This document shows positions 33,556 through 43,447 of a DNA stretch of 64,000 bases, piece after piece. The position numbers and the translations under genes were made by a program. The DNA comes from Neobacillus bataviensis LMG 21833 (GTDB taxonomy: Bacteria > Bacillota > Bacilli > Bacillales > Cytobacillaceae): the NCBI RefSeq assembly GCF_000307875.1, contig NZ_AJLS01000041.1:1-64000 (forward strand), given 5' to 3'. The notes beneath the pieces were generated by a model that searched no databases, was not told the origin of the DNA, and saw nothing but the letters and a program-made list of their open reading frames with translations. Numbering within the stretch: the first letter of the stretch is position 1; each line of letters begins with the position of its first letter.

Positions 33556-34347
33556 GTGTCAATCAATTTTGTAACGGATAAGGTAAATTTGCGGGTCGAT
33601 GGCCGCGTTGCTACACTGGAAATGAACAGACCGGAAACATTAAACGCGATGGATACAGATGTCATTAAGGGGCTTGTTTGCAAACTAAAGGAATTAAGTG
33701 ATTCTGATGATGTCGATATTGTTGTCCTAACAGGCAAGGGGAGAGCCTTTTCAGCTGGCGGCGATATTAAAACAATGCTTTCAAACCTGAATGAGAGCGA
33801 TTTCTTTCCAGTGATGGATTGCATAAGTGAATTAATCATCACTCTTTATAGCATGCCGAAACTTACCATAAGTGCTGTGTCGGGTGCCGCTGCGGGCTTG
33901 GGTTTTAGTTTAGCATTGGCGACAGACCATATTATCGCAGATAAAACTAGCATACTGGCAATGAATTTTATTGGTATTGGCTTGATTCCTGACGGCGGTG
34001 CTCATTTCTTTTTAGAAAAAAGATTAGGTGAGACAAAGGCCAAGCAGGTAATTTGGGATGGAAAAATGCTCGGTGCTGAAGAAGCGTTTAAGCTTGGGCT
34101 GATTCAAGAGGTAGCAGATCATGACCTTCAGGAGGCTTTGGATACGAGAATCGCAGATTGGCTAAGCCGTCCAGTTCAGGCAATGATTAAAACGAAAAAA
34201 ATATTGGCTGAAAAGAATCGCCCGCAATTATTAAAAATGCTAGAGTTAGAAAAATTTGGCCAGCAAAAAATGCGGGAAACGATTGACCATCAAGAAGGAA
34301 TCAAGGCATTTATTGAAAAAAGGAAACCACGATTTATAGGAAAATAA
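33556..34347 (+). CDS. yhaR: Enoyl-CoA hydratase/isomerase YhaR
   Basis: 263 residues from GTG 33556, eight bases after aaaggggg; the ATG at 33532 precedes that ribosome site. Crotonase fold: VATLEMNRPETLNAMD, GKGRAFSAGGDIKTM (first oxyanion-hole segment), AVSGAAAGLGFSLALATD (second) and GLIPDGGAHFFLEKRLG. The second catalytic acidic position is Asp in PDGG, as in several isomerase-like members, so hydratase versus isomerase is unsettled. It follows the acyl-CoA ligase gene by about 146 bases. Syntenic with B. subtilis yhaR. Confidence 0.87.
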   Translation: MSINFVTDKVNLRVDGRVATLEMNRPETLNAMDTDVIKGLVCKLKELSDSDDVDIVVLTGKGRAFSAGGDIKTMLSNLNESDFFPVMDCISELIITLYSMPKLTISAVSGAAAGLGFSLALATDHIIADKTSILAMNFIGIGLIPDGGAHFFLEKRLGETKAKQVIWDGKMLGAEEAFKLGLIQEVADHDLQEALDTRIADWLSRPVQAMIKTKKILAEKNRPQLLKMLELEKFGQQKMRETIDHQEGIKAFIEKRKPRFIGK

Positions 34348-34354
34348 AAATAGT

Positions 34355-34377
34355 GGCGCATGAATGACTCATGCGCC
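34355..34377 (-). terminator. Terminator between yhaR and yhzC
   Basis: A 9-bp stem (34355-34363 with 34369-34377). The T run is on the minus-strand side, so it mainly serves yhzC. Confidence 0.75.
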
Positions 34378-34385
34378 TGCTTGTG

Positions 34386-34571
34386 TCACGAATGGAATAG
34401 CAAGAGCTTACCGGTAGGTGAAGTACAGCGATGTGTCTTTTCTAATAAGTTTTTCTCTGCTAATAGTTGTTCCCCTTGTTTTTTTGCTGCATCGTCATTT
34501 TCTGCCTGAAAGGTTTCGTCTACAAGCTTTTCTCCATTTGCTTCAAACGCGGTTAATTTATAAAACTTCAT
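34386..34571 (-). CDS. yhzC: YhzC-like small protein
   Basis: 61 residues from ATG 34571, eight bases after aaagggg; the longer upstream frame is not needed. MKFYKLTAFEANGEKLVDET, ENDDAAKKQGEQLL and THRCTSPTGKLLLFH resemble B. subtilis YhzC from the same neighbourhood. Soluble, alpha/beta, one cysteine. Function unknown. Divergent from the yhaQP operon. Confidence 0.7.
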   Translation of the reverse strand: MKFYKLTAFEANGEKLVDETFQAENDDAAKKQGEQLLAEKNLLEKTHRCTSPTGKLLLFHS

Positions 34572-34695
34572 TACAAAAACCCCTTTAAAAAATTTATATA
34601 TTACTATTTTTGCACAATTCTTAAAATAGTGCAAAAAGGAAAATGAAACCAATCTATGTTATATTCGTAATAAAGAAGGAAAGGAGTGTGGGGAA

Positions 34696-35595
34696 ATGGT
34701 TCTTAAACTTGAACACGTTACTAAACGGTTTGGCCAATTTACGGCCGTTGACGATTTATCGTTAACGATCCCTGAAAAAGAAATGTTTGGTTTCTTAGGG
34801 GCAAACGGGGCTGGAAAGACAACTACGTTTCGGATGATCTTAGGTTTACTCGATAGTACCGCTGGAAAAATAACCTGGGATGAGCAGCCGATTGATTATT
34901 CTACCAGCCATTTAGTCGGTTATCTTCCCGAAGAAAGAGGATTATACCCGAAGCTAAAAGTTCGAGATCAAATCGTCTATTTAGCGAGATTAAGAGGGAT
35001 GCAAAAGAGTGAGGCACTGATTGAATTAAAATCTTGGCTGGAGCGATTTAAAATTCCGGAGTATGAAAACAAAAAAGTTGAGGAGCTGTCAAAAGGGAAC
35101 CAGCAGAAAATTCAATTCATTGCCGCTGTTGTACATAAACCCAAATTATTAATTCTCGACGAACCATTTAGCGGGCTTGATCCGGTCAATGTGGAAATGC
35201 TCAAGGATGCTGTCTTAAACCTTAAGCAAAATGGGGCAACCATAGTATTCTCCAGCCACCAAATGCATCATGTCGAGGAGATGTGCGAGCATCTTTGTAT
35301 AATGCATAAAGGAAAGCCTGTCGTTCATGGAGCCTTAAAGGAGATTAAACGTGAGTTTGGCAAAAAGAATCTCATCATCCATGCTGATTTTTCTTTAGAT
35401 TCATTGAAAGATTATCCTGGGGTTGTAAAAGCAACACCAACAATGGAAGGGATTCTTTTACAAATAGAAGGAGAGAAAGTGGCAGAAAGTATTTTAAAGG
35501 AGATAGTCGATAATGGATTCATCCGAAAATTTGCCCTCGAAGAGCCTTCTTTAAATGATATCTTTATCGAGAAAGTGGGTAATTCTTATGAATAG
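34696..35595 (+). CDS. yhaQ: ABC transporter ATPase YhaQ (NatA type)
   Basis: 299 residues. Walker A GANGAGKTT (about 36-44), signature LSKGNQQKIQF, Walker B LLILDEPFSGLDP, then SSHQMHHVEEMCEHL, typical of the NatA/DRA subfamily of exporters with a C-terminal extension of about 75 residues. It pairs with the following permease gene, which starts eight bases before its stop. Na+ or drug export is known for relatives such as NatAB; the substrate here is undetermined. ATG 34696 follows aaggagtg. Confidence 0.9.
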   Translation: MVLKLEHVTKRFGQFTAVDDLSLTIPEKEMFGFLGANGAGKTTTFRMILGLLDSTAGKITWDEQPIDYSTSHLVGYLPEERGLYPKLKVRDQIVYLARLRGMQKSEALIELKSWLERFKIPEYENKKVEELSKGNQQKIQFIAAVVHKPKLLILDEPFSGLDPVNVEMLKDAVLNLKQNGATIVFSSHQMHHVEEMCEHLCIMHKGKPVVHGALKEIKREFGKKNLIIHADFSLDSLKDYPGVVKATPTMEGILLQIEGEKVAESILKEIVDNGFIRKFALEEPSLNDIFIEKVGNSYE

Positions 35596-36841
35596 CTTTT
35601 GGATTATCTTATTTCATACCTATCTAAACAAACTGAAAAGTAAATCGTTCATCGTTACGACGGTCATCACTGTTTTGATTGTCCTCGCCCTAACAAATAT
35701 TAATAATATAATAGGTTTATTTGATAAAAATGGCGGAAAAGAGAATGTTGCCGTACTTGATGAAAGCGGGCAGCTTTACGAACCTTTTAAACAACAGCTA
35801 AAATCAATTAACAAAGATATTAACCTAAAACTTTACAACGGTAGTGAGAAGGAAGCGGAGAAAGCAGTAGAAAAAGGGGATGTTTCCGGCGTTATTCAAT
35901 TGGGGCTTAATGATGAAAAACTGCCAATAGCAACCTATAAAGCCATGAGCATCGCGGACTCCTCACTATTTAATGATTTACAAACAGCATTGCAGCAAGT
36001 CAAAACGATGTTGGCAGCTTCCCAGATTAATTTGGCACCGGCACAGCTTCAAAAGCTTTATGAACCTGTTTCTTTTGAAAAAGTGGCGCTTGAGAAGAAT
36101 GCCAAAACAGAAGAGGAACTGAATCAGGCTCGGGGACTTGTTTACGTACTCCTATTTATCATTTATTTTGCGGTTATTATGTACGCTAATATGATTGCGA
36201 TGGAGGTAGCTACAGAAAAGTCCTCACGGGTAATGGAAATATTAATTTCAAGTGTTTCACCAATCAAGCAAATGTTTGCGAAAATAGTAGGCATCGGTCT
36301 GTTAAGTCTGACGCAATTAGCAGCATTTCTGATAGTCGGTTACTTCTCGTTAACCAAAAACATGGAATCATTAAAAGAAGGCTTTTTTGGTGTTTACGGG
36401 TTTGGTGATATCCCAACGGCCACCATCATCTATGCCGTCATTTTCTTTATTCTCGGCTATTTCCTTTATGCGACGCTTGCAGCCTTTTTGGGTTCACTTG
36501 TCAGCCGGATTGAGGATGTACAGCAGATGATTACGCCAATGACGCTGATGGTAGTGGCAGGATTTATGATTGCGATGTTTGGACTTGGTAAACCTGATGC
36601 ACCATTTATTACCGCCACGTCTTATATTCCCTTCTTCACACCGATGATTATGTTCTTGCGTGTCGGTATGCTGACAATCCCGGCTTGGGAGGCTATCTTG
36701 GGAATCGCTATACTCGTTGCAACCATTGCAGTCTTAGCCATATTTGGTGCCCGTGTCTATCGAGGCGGCGTCTTAATGTACGGGAAGTCTAATTCCTATA
36801 AAGATATTAAAAAGGCATTGCAATTGACAAAGAATAAATAG
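35588..36841 (+). CDS. yhaP: ABC transporter permease YhaP (NatB type)
   Basis: 417 residues from ATG 35588; an upstream in-frame ATG at 35555 would overlap yhaQ further. An N-terminal membrane anchor (about 18-38), a large extracellular domain of about 150 residues, and a C-terminal bundle of five or six helices (LLFIIYFAVIMYANMIAM onward) form the ABC2-type permease NatB layout. The conserved EKSSRVMEILISSVSP follows the first helix of the bundle. With YhaQ it should form an exporter, probably of Na+ or a toxic compound by family analogy. Confidence 0.88.
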   Translation: MNSFWIILFHTYLNKLKSKSFIVTTVITVLIVLALTNINNIIGLFDKNGGKENVAVLDESGQLYEPFKQQLKSINKDINLKLYNGSEKEAEKAVEKGDVSGVIQLGLNDEKLPIATYKAMSIADSSLFNDLQTALQQVKTMLAASQINLAPAQLQKLYEPVSFEKVALEKNAKTEEELNQARGLVYVLLFIIYFAVIMYANMIAMEVATEKSSRVMEILISSVSPIKQMFAKIVGIGLLSLTQLAAFLIVGYFSLTKNMESLKEGFFGVYGFGDIPTATIIYAVIFFILGYFLYATLAAFLGSLVSRIEDVQQMITPMTLMVVAGFMIAMFGLGKPDAPFITATSYIPFFTPMIMFLRVGMLTIPAWEAILGIAILVATIAVLAIFGARVYRGGVLMYGKSNSYKDIKKALQLTKNK

Positions 36842-36846
36842 TTTTT

Positions 36847-36886
36847 AAGGCTTTACCGGGTTCGGTAAGGCCTTATATTATTTTTA
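36847..36886 (+). terminator. Terminator of yhaQP
   Basis: A 12-bp stem with one mismatch (36847-36858 with 36863-36874), T-rich afterwards. Confidence 0.8.
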
Positions 36887-36952
36887 TATAAGAACGTGCA
36901 TTCGTATTTCGAAGGTGATACAATGGAGAAAAGACGGTGAAAGGAATTTTTT

Positions 36953-38173
36953 ATGAAAAAGATATCGTTTATTCATGCAGCGGATCTACATTTGGACAGT
37001 CCGATGATCGGATTAAAACATTTACCGGCCAATATCTTTTCTAGGGTGAAAGAAAGCACCTTTATAGCTTTGAACAAGCTGACGGCCGCTGCTATCGAGC
37101 AACAGGTTGATTTTGTCATCTTAGCGGGGGATTTATTCGATGGGGAGGATCGCAGCTTACGGGCGCAATCGCGTTTTCGAAAGGAAATGTTGAAGCTGGC
37201 TGAAAAGGAAATACCCGTTTATGTTGTTCATGGAAACCATGATCATTTGAATGGGTCTTGGGTGCATTTGGACATGCCGGCGAATGTTCATGTGTTTCAT
37301 AGTGAAGTTGAAACAAAGGTGCTCCATACGAAGAGCGGTGGATGCGTCCATCTTTATGGCTTTAGTTACACAACACGGCATGTGTTCGATCGTAAAATAG
37401 ATGATTATAAAAAGAAAGTGGGGGCAGATTTTCATATTGGTATTCTTCATGGTAATGAAAGTGCCGGAACGGAGCATGACAACTATGCCCCATTTTCGGT
37501 CAAGGATTTACAGGATAAAGACTTTGATTATTGGGCATTGGGACATATTCATAAACGGGCTGTTTTGGCTGAAAATCCCCCGATTATCTATCCAGGCAAT
37601 ATTCAAGGAAGAAATAAGAAAGAGTTGGGCAGTAAAGGATTTTATCATGTCACATTGACAGACCTTGATGCAAAAATGGATTTTATCGAATCATCCGATA
37701 TGGTCTGGGAGGAAGTGATAATTGATGCTGCTGCAGCGAACAGTTTTCATGATGTTCTTCATTTATGCCAAACAACCATTAACACTATTCGAAGAGATCA
37801 AAGGGGAACACTGGTCACACTGTTTTTGAAAAATATGTATCTACCCGATGATCGTGAAAAAAGAAGCTTGAACGGGGAACTTCTAGAACTCTTATTAGAA
37901 GATGAAAAGGATGAGGAGTCCTTTGTTTGGATTGTGGACTTAACTATCACGGAAGGTCAGCAAATCGATAAAGAGCAATTAAAAACAGAAGCCAATTTTT
38001 ATGCAGAGCTATTTGAAACCATTGATCATTTCGATCAGTTTGATTCCGCGTTAGCGCCTTTGTATGAGCATCCGTTAGGGAGAAAATATTTGTCCCATTT
38101 ATCACTAGAAGAGAAAGATGAACTGCTTGAAAAGGCGGAGAAAATCCTCATTGAATTACTTTATCAATCATAA
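36953..38173 (+). CDS. yhaO: Metallophosphoesterase YhaO (SbcD-like nuclease)
   Basis: 406 residues. The calcineurin-like phosphoesterase motifs are complete: HAADLHLDSPM, LAGDLFDGED, VHGNHDHL, GILHGNES and ALGHIHKR, the two-metal active site of SbcD/Mre11-type DNA nucleases. A C-terminal domain of about 170 residues probably contacts its ATPase partner YhaN, encoded 15 bases downstream. The start ATG 36953 follows gaaagg. Role inferred: DNA end processing with YhaN; direct evidence in bacilli is limited. Confidence 0.88.
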   Translation: MKKISFIHAADLHLDSPMIGLKHLPANIFSRVKESTFIALNKLTAAAIEQQVDFVILAGDLFDGEDRSLRAQSRFRKEMLKLAEKEIPVYVVHGNHDHLNGSWVHLDMPANVHVFHSEVETKVLHTKSGGCVHLYGFSYTTRHVFDRKIDDYKKKVGADFHIGILHGNESAGTEHDNYAPFSVKDLQDKDFDYWALGHIHKRAVLAENPPIIYPGNIQGRNKKELGSKGFYHVTLTDLDAKMDFIESSDMVWEEVIIDAAAANSFHDVLHLCQTTINTIRRDQRGTLVTLFLKNMYLPDDREKRSLNGELLELLLEDEKDEESFVWIVDLTITEGQQIDKEQLKTEANFYAELFETIDHFDQFDSALAPLYEHPLGRKYLSHLSLEEKDELLEKAEKILIELLYQS

Positions 38174-38188
38174 AGAAGGGGTGATTGT

Positions 38189-41100
38189 TTGAAAATTATT
38201 GAGATGCACATCTACGGCTACGGACAATTGGAAAATGTAAAAATCACGAACCTTAGTGATTTTCAAGTATTCTATGGCGAAAATGAAGCAGGCAAGTCTA
38301 CCATTATGGCATTTATTCATAGTATTCTTTTCGGGTTCCCGACAAAGCAACAATCTGACCTGCGCTATGAGCCTAAACATAACAGCAAATACGGCGGTAA
38401 AATTAGAATTTATCATGAAGAGTACGGATACGCAGTTATTGAGCGGATTAAAGGAAAAGCGGCAGGCGATGTAAAGGTAGTCATGGATACGGGAACAATT
38501 GGCGGCGAAGAACTTTTAAAAGAACTTACAGCAAATTTTGATAAAATTTTATTCCAAGCCATTTTTTCCTTTAATTTGCAAGGCTTGCAAAACATACACC
38601 AATTGAAGGATGAGGACATCGGCAAATTTCTATTCTCAGCGGGAACATTGGGTACAGAACAATTATCAAAAGCTGAAACCTTCCTGCAAAAAGAGTTAGA
38701 TTCACGCTTTAAGCCATCAGGTAAGAAACCGTTTTTGAATGAAAAATTACAAGCCCTTCATGAAATAAGCGGAGAATTGAAAAAAGCGGCAGCAAAAAAT
38801 AAGGAATATGAAAGCTTGGTGACAAAGAAAGAGTGGCTGCAACAAGAAATGGCAGCCATAACTGACTCGCTTCAGGAAATTAGCAAAAAGGTCGGGGAAT
38901 TAAATGAATGGAAGAGAATTGAACCAATCGTCAAAGAGGACAGGCGGGTAAATAAGGAGTTAAACGAACTGGGGGAAATCGAGTTTCCGGCTCGCGGGAT
39001 TGAAAGAATTGAGAAACTAAATCAACTGATCCACCCCTATGATGCTGAGGTCATAAGTATTTCCGAAAGAATTGAAAATATGAAACAGGAATTAACGGCA
39101 ATTGAGCCAAATATTTCTTTGCTTGAAAATGAGCCGGCCATTTTAACATTGCTTGATCAGGTACCGATAATGGAGCAATGGAATCTAGAGAAGCAGCAAT
39201 GTGAAGCCAAACTAGCTGAGTTAGAGGATAAACTGTCCATTATAAGAGAAAAGCTTCATTTACCTTTAAATGAAGAAGAGATCCTTGCCATTAATACAAA
39301 TATATATATGAAAAATCAGGTCGAGATCGTTTCCCGAAAACGGCAAAAACTCGAAGAAGTAAAGAAAGAGCTAGAGGCACGGTATCAGGAAGAAAAAAAC
39401 GCATTAGAAGAAATAGAAAAGGATGTTCGATTTGTAGAGAGGCAAGTCCTTGCCAAACAGGAGCGGTTACTGCTTGAAGAGCAAGTAAGTGTAAATAATG
39501 ATAAAAAAAGCATGGAATGGGAATTAAAATCCTTACAGGAGCAAATTGAGATTTTTAAGCAAGCAAATGAACGAGATAGGGCCGTAAGTGAAAGCATGAA
39601 TAAGCAGAAAAGGCTCCAGTTTTTTCTGTTTGAGTTCATTTTATTAGGGCTGCTATTGTATGGCATGTTCACAAAGCAATGGGTTCTCTTGTTTTTCGGT
39701 GTGCTTGGTTGTGTAGGTATCGCAATTTTTATGTTGAAAAGCACAAAGCCTATAAAAGAAGAAAAAGTGAAGCAGACACTTAATGGTTTAATAGAAAAGG
39801 AAACAACGCTAAAGCAAAAGCTTGAGTCAGCAAAATATTTGGATATTACTAAGCTCGAGAATCAATTACAGCTGGATAATCAAAGACGTGAAGAGCTGCA
39901 AATGTTAAAAATGAGCCTAAAGCAACAGCATCCCCAATACACTAAGGCATTAACAAAATTGGATGAATGGGAAATAGAGTCGGCTCAAAATAAAGAAAAG
40001 CTGTTATCGATAAGTAGTGAACTAAAGATACCCGAATATATTGCTGTATCGTTTTTACAAGAAGCTTTTGAGTTAATCGAGCAATGTAAATCTATTTACC
40101 GCGAGAAAAATCAATTGCATACAAGACTGGGACAAATTAATCAGCATCAAACCCAAATAGGAGAAGGACTTAAATCATATGAGAATCGTTTTTTACAGGT
40201 TAAGGGCTTAGATCTGCATAATTCGGCCTACCTTCTCAGAAACAAGCTGAAGGAAGAGCATGAAAAGCAAATAAAGAGCCAGGAGAGGATCGGGAAGCTT
40301 GATGACCTTACAGCTGACTTTAAGCAAAAGTCACAAGAATTGGTGCTATTACAAGCCGAACATGACAAGCTTCTCCAAATTGCTAAGACTGAAACAGAGC
40401 AGCTATTCTATGAACTTGGGGAAAAGGCTGAAAAACATGCTCAGCTTCTTGAAAGGCATGACTATCTTCAAAGTCAGCTGCAGTACTCTATTCTTCCTGA
40501 ACAGGTAAGGGAAAGCTATTTATCTATTCATGATAGTGATGAAGTAATCTCAGGATATAATCTTGAAGCACAGCAATTGCAGGCAAAATTAAAAGAACTT
40601 CAAGAGCACCAAGCTTCCATAAGCTACGAGATTCAAATACTGGAAGAAGGCGGCGTGTATTCTGACATTCTCCATCACTATAAGCAGAAAAAGTTTGAGC
40701 TAGATGAGGCAGCGAAAGAGTGGTCTGTCTATTGTTTATCCCAACAGATTTTGGCGCAAACGATTGATAAGTATAAAAGCGTTCATTTACCAAGGATGCT
40801 CTCCAAAGCGGAAGAATACATGTTATTTCTAACGAATGGCAGCTACCGTAAAATTCACCTGCAAAAGGCGGGTTCCGGTTTTCTTGTTGAGCGAGAGGAT
40901 CATACCATATTTGAAGCAAAAGAGTTAAGCCAGGGAACAATGGAGCAGTTATATGTGTCCATTCGACTTGCATTGGCAACAACGCTTTATGAAAAATATC
41001 AGTTTCCGATTATCATTGATGATAGCTTTGTTAATTTTGATGCAAAAAGAACAAGTAAAGTGATTGAACTACTTAAAACACTAGAGCGAAATCAACTATT

Positions 41101-41191
41101 ATTTTTTACTTGCCATGCACACTTACTACCCCTTTTCCAGAGGGAAAATATTCTTTCAATAGAAAAAGGTGCTGTTCAGGTTATTTACTAG
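38189..41191 (+). CDS. yhaN: SMC/SbcC-like ATPase YhaN
   Basis: 1000 residues from TTG 38189. Walker A GENEAGKST (about 31-39) is in an AAA_27-type N-terminal domain; long coiled coils run from about 180 to 860; the C-terminal part holds the signature LSQGTMEQLYVSIRLALATT and Walker B FPIIIDDSFVNFD. In the middle of the coiled coil are two membrane-type helices (about 476-515), an unusual feature also present in B. subtilis YhaN (963 aa, from memory) that would tether the ATPase to the membrane. It is coupled to yhaO upstream and yhaM downstream. Confidence 0.88.
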   Translation: MKIIEMHIYGYGQLENVKITNLSDFQVFYGENEAGKSTIMAFIHSILFGFPTKQQSDLRYEPKHNSKYGGKIRIYHEEYGYAVIERIKGKAAGDVKVVMDTGTIGGEELLKELTANFDKILFQAIFSFNLQGLQNIHQLKDEDIGKFLFSAGTLGTEQLSKAETFLQKELDSRFKPSGKKPFLNEKLQALHEISGELKKAAAKNKEYESLVTKKEWLQQEMAAITDSLQEISKKVGELNEWKRIEPIVKEDRRVNKELNELGEIEFPARGIERIEKLNQLIHPYDAEVISISERIENMKQELTAIEPNISLLENEPAILTLLDQVPIMEQWNLEKQQCEAKLAELEDKLSIIREKLHLPLNEEEILAINTNIYMKNQVEIVSRKRQKLEEVKKELEARYQEEKNALEEIEKDVRFVERQVLAKQERLLLEEQVSVNNDKKSMEWELKSLQEQIEIFKQANERDRAVSESMNKQKRLQFFLFEFILLGLLLYGMFTKQWVLLFFGVLGCVGIAIFMLKSTKPIKEEKVKQTLNGLIEKETTLKQKLESAKYLDITKLENQLQLDNQRREELQMLKMSLKQQHPQYTKALTKLDEWEIESAQNKEKLLSISSELKIPEYIAVSFLQEAFELIEQCKSIYREKNQLHTRLGQINQHQTQIGEGLKSYENRFLQVKGLDLHNSAYLLRNKLKEEHEKQIKSQERIGKLDDLTADFKQKSQELVLLQAEHDKLLQIAKTETEQLFYELGEKAEKHAQLLERHDYLQSQLQYSILPEQVRESYLSIHDSDEVISGYNLEAQQLQAKLKELQEHQASISYEIQILEEGGVYSDILHHYKQKKFELDEAAKEWSVYCLSQQILAQTIDKYKSVHLPRMLSKAEEYMLFLTNGSYRKIHLQKAGSGFLVEREDHTIFEAKELSQGTMEQLYVSIRLALATTLYEKYQFPIIIDDSFVNFDAKRTSKVIELLKTLERNQLLFFTCHAHLLPLFQRENILSIEKGAVQVIY

Positions 41192-41242
41192 AGAAATAGG
41201 ACTATATGTTATACTCATAATATGGGAAGGAGCGTGGATAGG

Positions 41243-42187
41243 TTGGGAAAAGGTATATTAGATTATGAGGTTGGAGAACAGGTTGAATTATTTCTCTTAA
41301 TAAAAAATTCAACAAAAGGGATTGCGAGTAATGGTAAGCCTTTTTTGACGTTAATTCTGCAAGATCAAAGCGGGGAAATCGAGGCAAAGCTTTGGGATGC
41401 CAGTGAAGAGGATATAAAGAATTATGCTCCCCAAAATATTGTGAAAATTCTTGGAGATCTTCAAAATTATCGTGGTAAGAGTCAACTGAAAATTCGTCAA
41501 ATCCGGAAAACTGGCCCTACGGATGGGGTGAAGCTGGATGACTTCCTTGAGACCGCTCCACTAAGTCAGGAAGAAATGGTCAGCAAACTGACACAGTATA
41601 TTTTTGAAATGAGAAATCCTAATATCCAACGAATAACTCGCCATTTAATAAAGAAACATCAAAAGGCGTTTTTAGAATATCCGGCCGCTACTAAAAACCA
41701 TCATGAGTTTGTCTCAGGACTTGCCTATCACGTTGTCAGCATGCTTGACCTGGCCAAAGCGATTGCATCATTATATCCTAGTCTCGATAAGGATCTGCTC
41801 TATGCCGGAGTGATCTTACACGATATGGGGAAAGTAATGGAATTATCAGGGCCAGTTTCAACGGTTTATACGATAGAGGGAAATTTGCTTGGACATATCA
41901 CGATAATGATTACCGAAATTGGCAAGGCAGCTGAGGAACTAGGAATCTCCGGTGAAGAGGTATTAATTTTACAACACCTTGTCCTTAGTCATCATGGGAA
42001 AGCGGAATGGGGCAGTCCCAAACCGCCATTAATCAAGGAAGCAGAAATCCTTCATTATATCGATAATCTTGATGCAAAAATGAACATGCTTGACCGTGCA
42101 TTAGAAAGAGTAAAGCCCGGTGAATATTCTGAACGAATTTTTGCCTTGGATAATCGGTCATTTTATAAGCCAGTGTTTCATAAGTAG
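41243..42187 (+). CDS. yhaM: 3'-5' exoribonuclease YhaM
   Basis: 314 residues from TTG 41243, which gives exactly the length and N-terminus ([14 protein letters not shown]) of B. subtilis YhaM; ATG 41222 lies before the ribosome site. An OB-fold RNA-binding domain ([19 protein letters not shown]) is followed by an HD hydrolase domain ([33 protein letters not shown]). It degrades RNA and some ssDNA in a Mn2+-dependent manner. Last gene of yhaONM, with a terminator. Confidence 0.93.
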   Translation: MGKGILDYEVGEQVELFLLIKNSTKGIASNGKPFLTLILQDQSGEIEAKLWDASEEDIKNYAPQNIVKILGDLQNYRGKSQLKIRQIRKTGPTDGVKLDDFLETAPLSQEEMVSKLTQYIFEMRNPNIQRITRHLIKKHQKAFLEYPAATKNHHEFVSGLAYHVVSMLDLAKAIASLYPSLDKDLLYAGVILHDMGKVMELSGPVSTVYTIEGNLLGHITIMITEIGKAAEELGISGEEVLILQHLVLSHHGKAEWGSPKPPLIKEAEILHYIDNLDAKMNMLDRALERVKPGEYSERIFALDNRSFYKPVFHK

Positions 42188-42191
42188 ATTA

Positions 42192-42220
42192 AAATAACCC
42201 ATTTTAGGGTTATTTTTTTT
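42192..42220 (+). terminator. Terminator of yhaM
   Basis: A 9-bp stem (42192-42200 with 42207-42215) ending in a run of eight T. Confidence 0.9.
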
Positions 42221-42301
42221 AAGTAGAAACGAATAATTTTAGAAAAACCGAATAAGTTGTAATACAAAGTGGACAACCACTAGAGAAGGGAGCAAGAGAA
42301 G

Positions 42302-42490
42302 TTGACTATACCTATTTGGATTTATGCAGTCGTGGTTGGAATTGTAATTAGTGCCCTTATGGCAATCAAAACGGGCAGGGAAGAACGGCAGCTAGAAATG
42401 GAAAATATCGAGCGCGAGGGAGAAATCTATATTACGCGCCTTGAACGTGAGAAGGAAATGCGTGAGGAACTAAAGGTAACAGGGGAATAA
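42302..42490 (+). CDS. yhaL: YhaL-like sporulation-associated membrane protein
   Basis: 62 residues from TTG 42302. One N-terminal membrane helix (IPIWIYAVVVGIVISALMA) and a charged helical tail with IEREGEIYITRLEREKEMRE. This matches the YhaL family, and the gene lies between yhaM and prsA as in B. subtilis. The role in sporulation is known only from expression and naming. The TTG start follows a moderate ribosome site (aaggga, about ten bases). Confidence 0.75.
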   Translation: MTIPIWIYAVVVGIVISALMAIKTGREERQLEMENIEREGEIYITRLEREKEMREELKVTGE

Positions 42491-42494
42491 GAAA

Positions 42495-42566
42495 AGCTCC
42501 AGCGCCTAGGTGCTGGAGCTAGCCAATAATAAAAGCGGAAGCGCCTGGTCAGGCACTTCCGCTTTT
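42495..42566. repeat. Two adjacent dispersed palindromes, also a prsA terminator
   Basis: agctccagc (42495-42503) pairs with gctggagct (42512-42520). Then a 16-bp stem (42531-42546 with 42551-42566, one mismatch) reads aaaagcggaag and cttccgctttt. The first is related to 28984-29018, the second to 6641-6656. The second has T runs on both strands and lies just after the prsA stop. Confidence 0.85.
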
Positions 42567-42571
42567 ATTGT

Positions 42572-43447
42572 TTACTGCTGTGCTGCAGAGGTTTGTGGCT
42601 TAAGCGCGTCTTTTAAATCTTTATCGCTTACTTTTACATCCGCTGCTTTAAGTTCACGCTGCATGACTTTATTGATATCTTCAGTCTTTAATTTAGATGA
42701 TTTCACTTGATATTCAATGTCTTTTTTCATATCAGCAAAAGGCTTCTTTTCTTGTTTTTCTGTTACTTGGATAATATGATAGCCAAATTGTGTTTTGACA
42801 GGTGCGCTAATTTCTTTCGCCTTAAGGGCAAAGGCTGCTTTGATAAAGTCAGCATCATATTGCGCTTTATTTGTATTATTGATAGTACCTAAATCACCGC
42901 CATTTTGAGCAGAAGCAGTATCTGTTGAATATTCTTTCGCAACATCTTCAAATTTTGCACCTTCATCAAGCTTTTTCTTCACTTCATTTGCAGTTGCTTC
43001 ATCTTTAACAAGGATATGACGAGCTTTTATATCTGGGGTATAGCTATCGTAATAATCCTTCAATTCTTTGTCAGTCACTTTTACGTCTTTCAGTGCTGCT
43101 TTTTCTTGCATCATTCCAAGCTTCATTGTTTTCTTTAAATCATCTTCGCTTTTATAGCCATATTGGGCAAGCGTTGTTTCGAAATTTGCACCTAGGTCTG
43201 ATTTTAATTGGTTGATCTTATCATTAAGTTCTTTATCTGTTACTTTGTATTTTTTTGATAGAACTTTTTCATATACAAGCTGTTGAAGGGCTTGGTCACC
43301 GATCTTTTCCTTCATCGAGTTGTATAACTCATCCTGTGTTACATTTCCAGCCTTACTCTCTACTACAGTTTTAGAACCACCTTGATTACATGCACCTAAT
43401 ACCAGAACCCCGCCAGCTAATGAAAGGGCTAATATCCATTTTTTCAT
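42572..43447 (-). CDS. prsA: Foldase lipoprotein PrsA (parvulin-type PPIase)
   Basis: 291 residues. Signal peptide with lipobox LGAC (cysteine about residue 20). An N-terminal chaperone region leads to a parvulin domain (about 138-230: IKARHILVKDEATANEVKKK, DVAKEYSTDTASAQNGGDLG, PVKTQFGYHIIQVTEK). PrsA sits on the outer face of the membrane and helps secreted proteins and penicillin-binding proteins fold; it is essential in B. subtilis. ATG 43447. Monocistronic, opposed to yhaL, ending in the dispersed palindrome that likely terminates it. Confidence 0.95.
   Translation of the reverse strand: MKKWILALSLAGGVLVLGACNQGGSKTVVESKAGNVTQDELYNSMKEKIGDQALQQLVYEKVLSKKYKVTDKELNDKINQLKSDLGANFETTLAQYGYKSEDDLKKTMKLGMMQEKAALKDVKVTDKELKDYYDSYTPDIKARHILVKDEATANEVKKKLDEGAKFEDVAKEYSTDTASAQNGGDLGTINNTNKAQYDADFIKAAFALKAKEISAPVKTQFGYHIIQVTEKQEKKPFADMKKDIEYQVKSSKLKTEDINKVMQRELKAADVKVSDKDLKDALKPQTSAAQQ

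Noticed and set aside
42495-42566. Insertion sequence or integron site
   Set aside because: Short palindromes without transposase or target duplication; fit dispersed repeats and a terminator.
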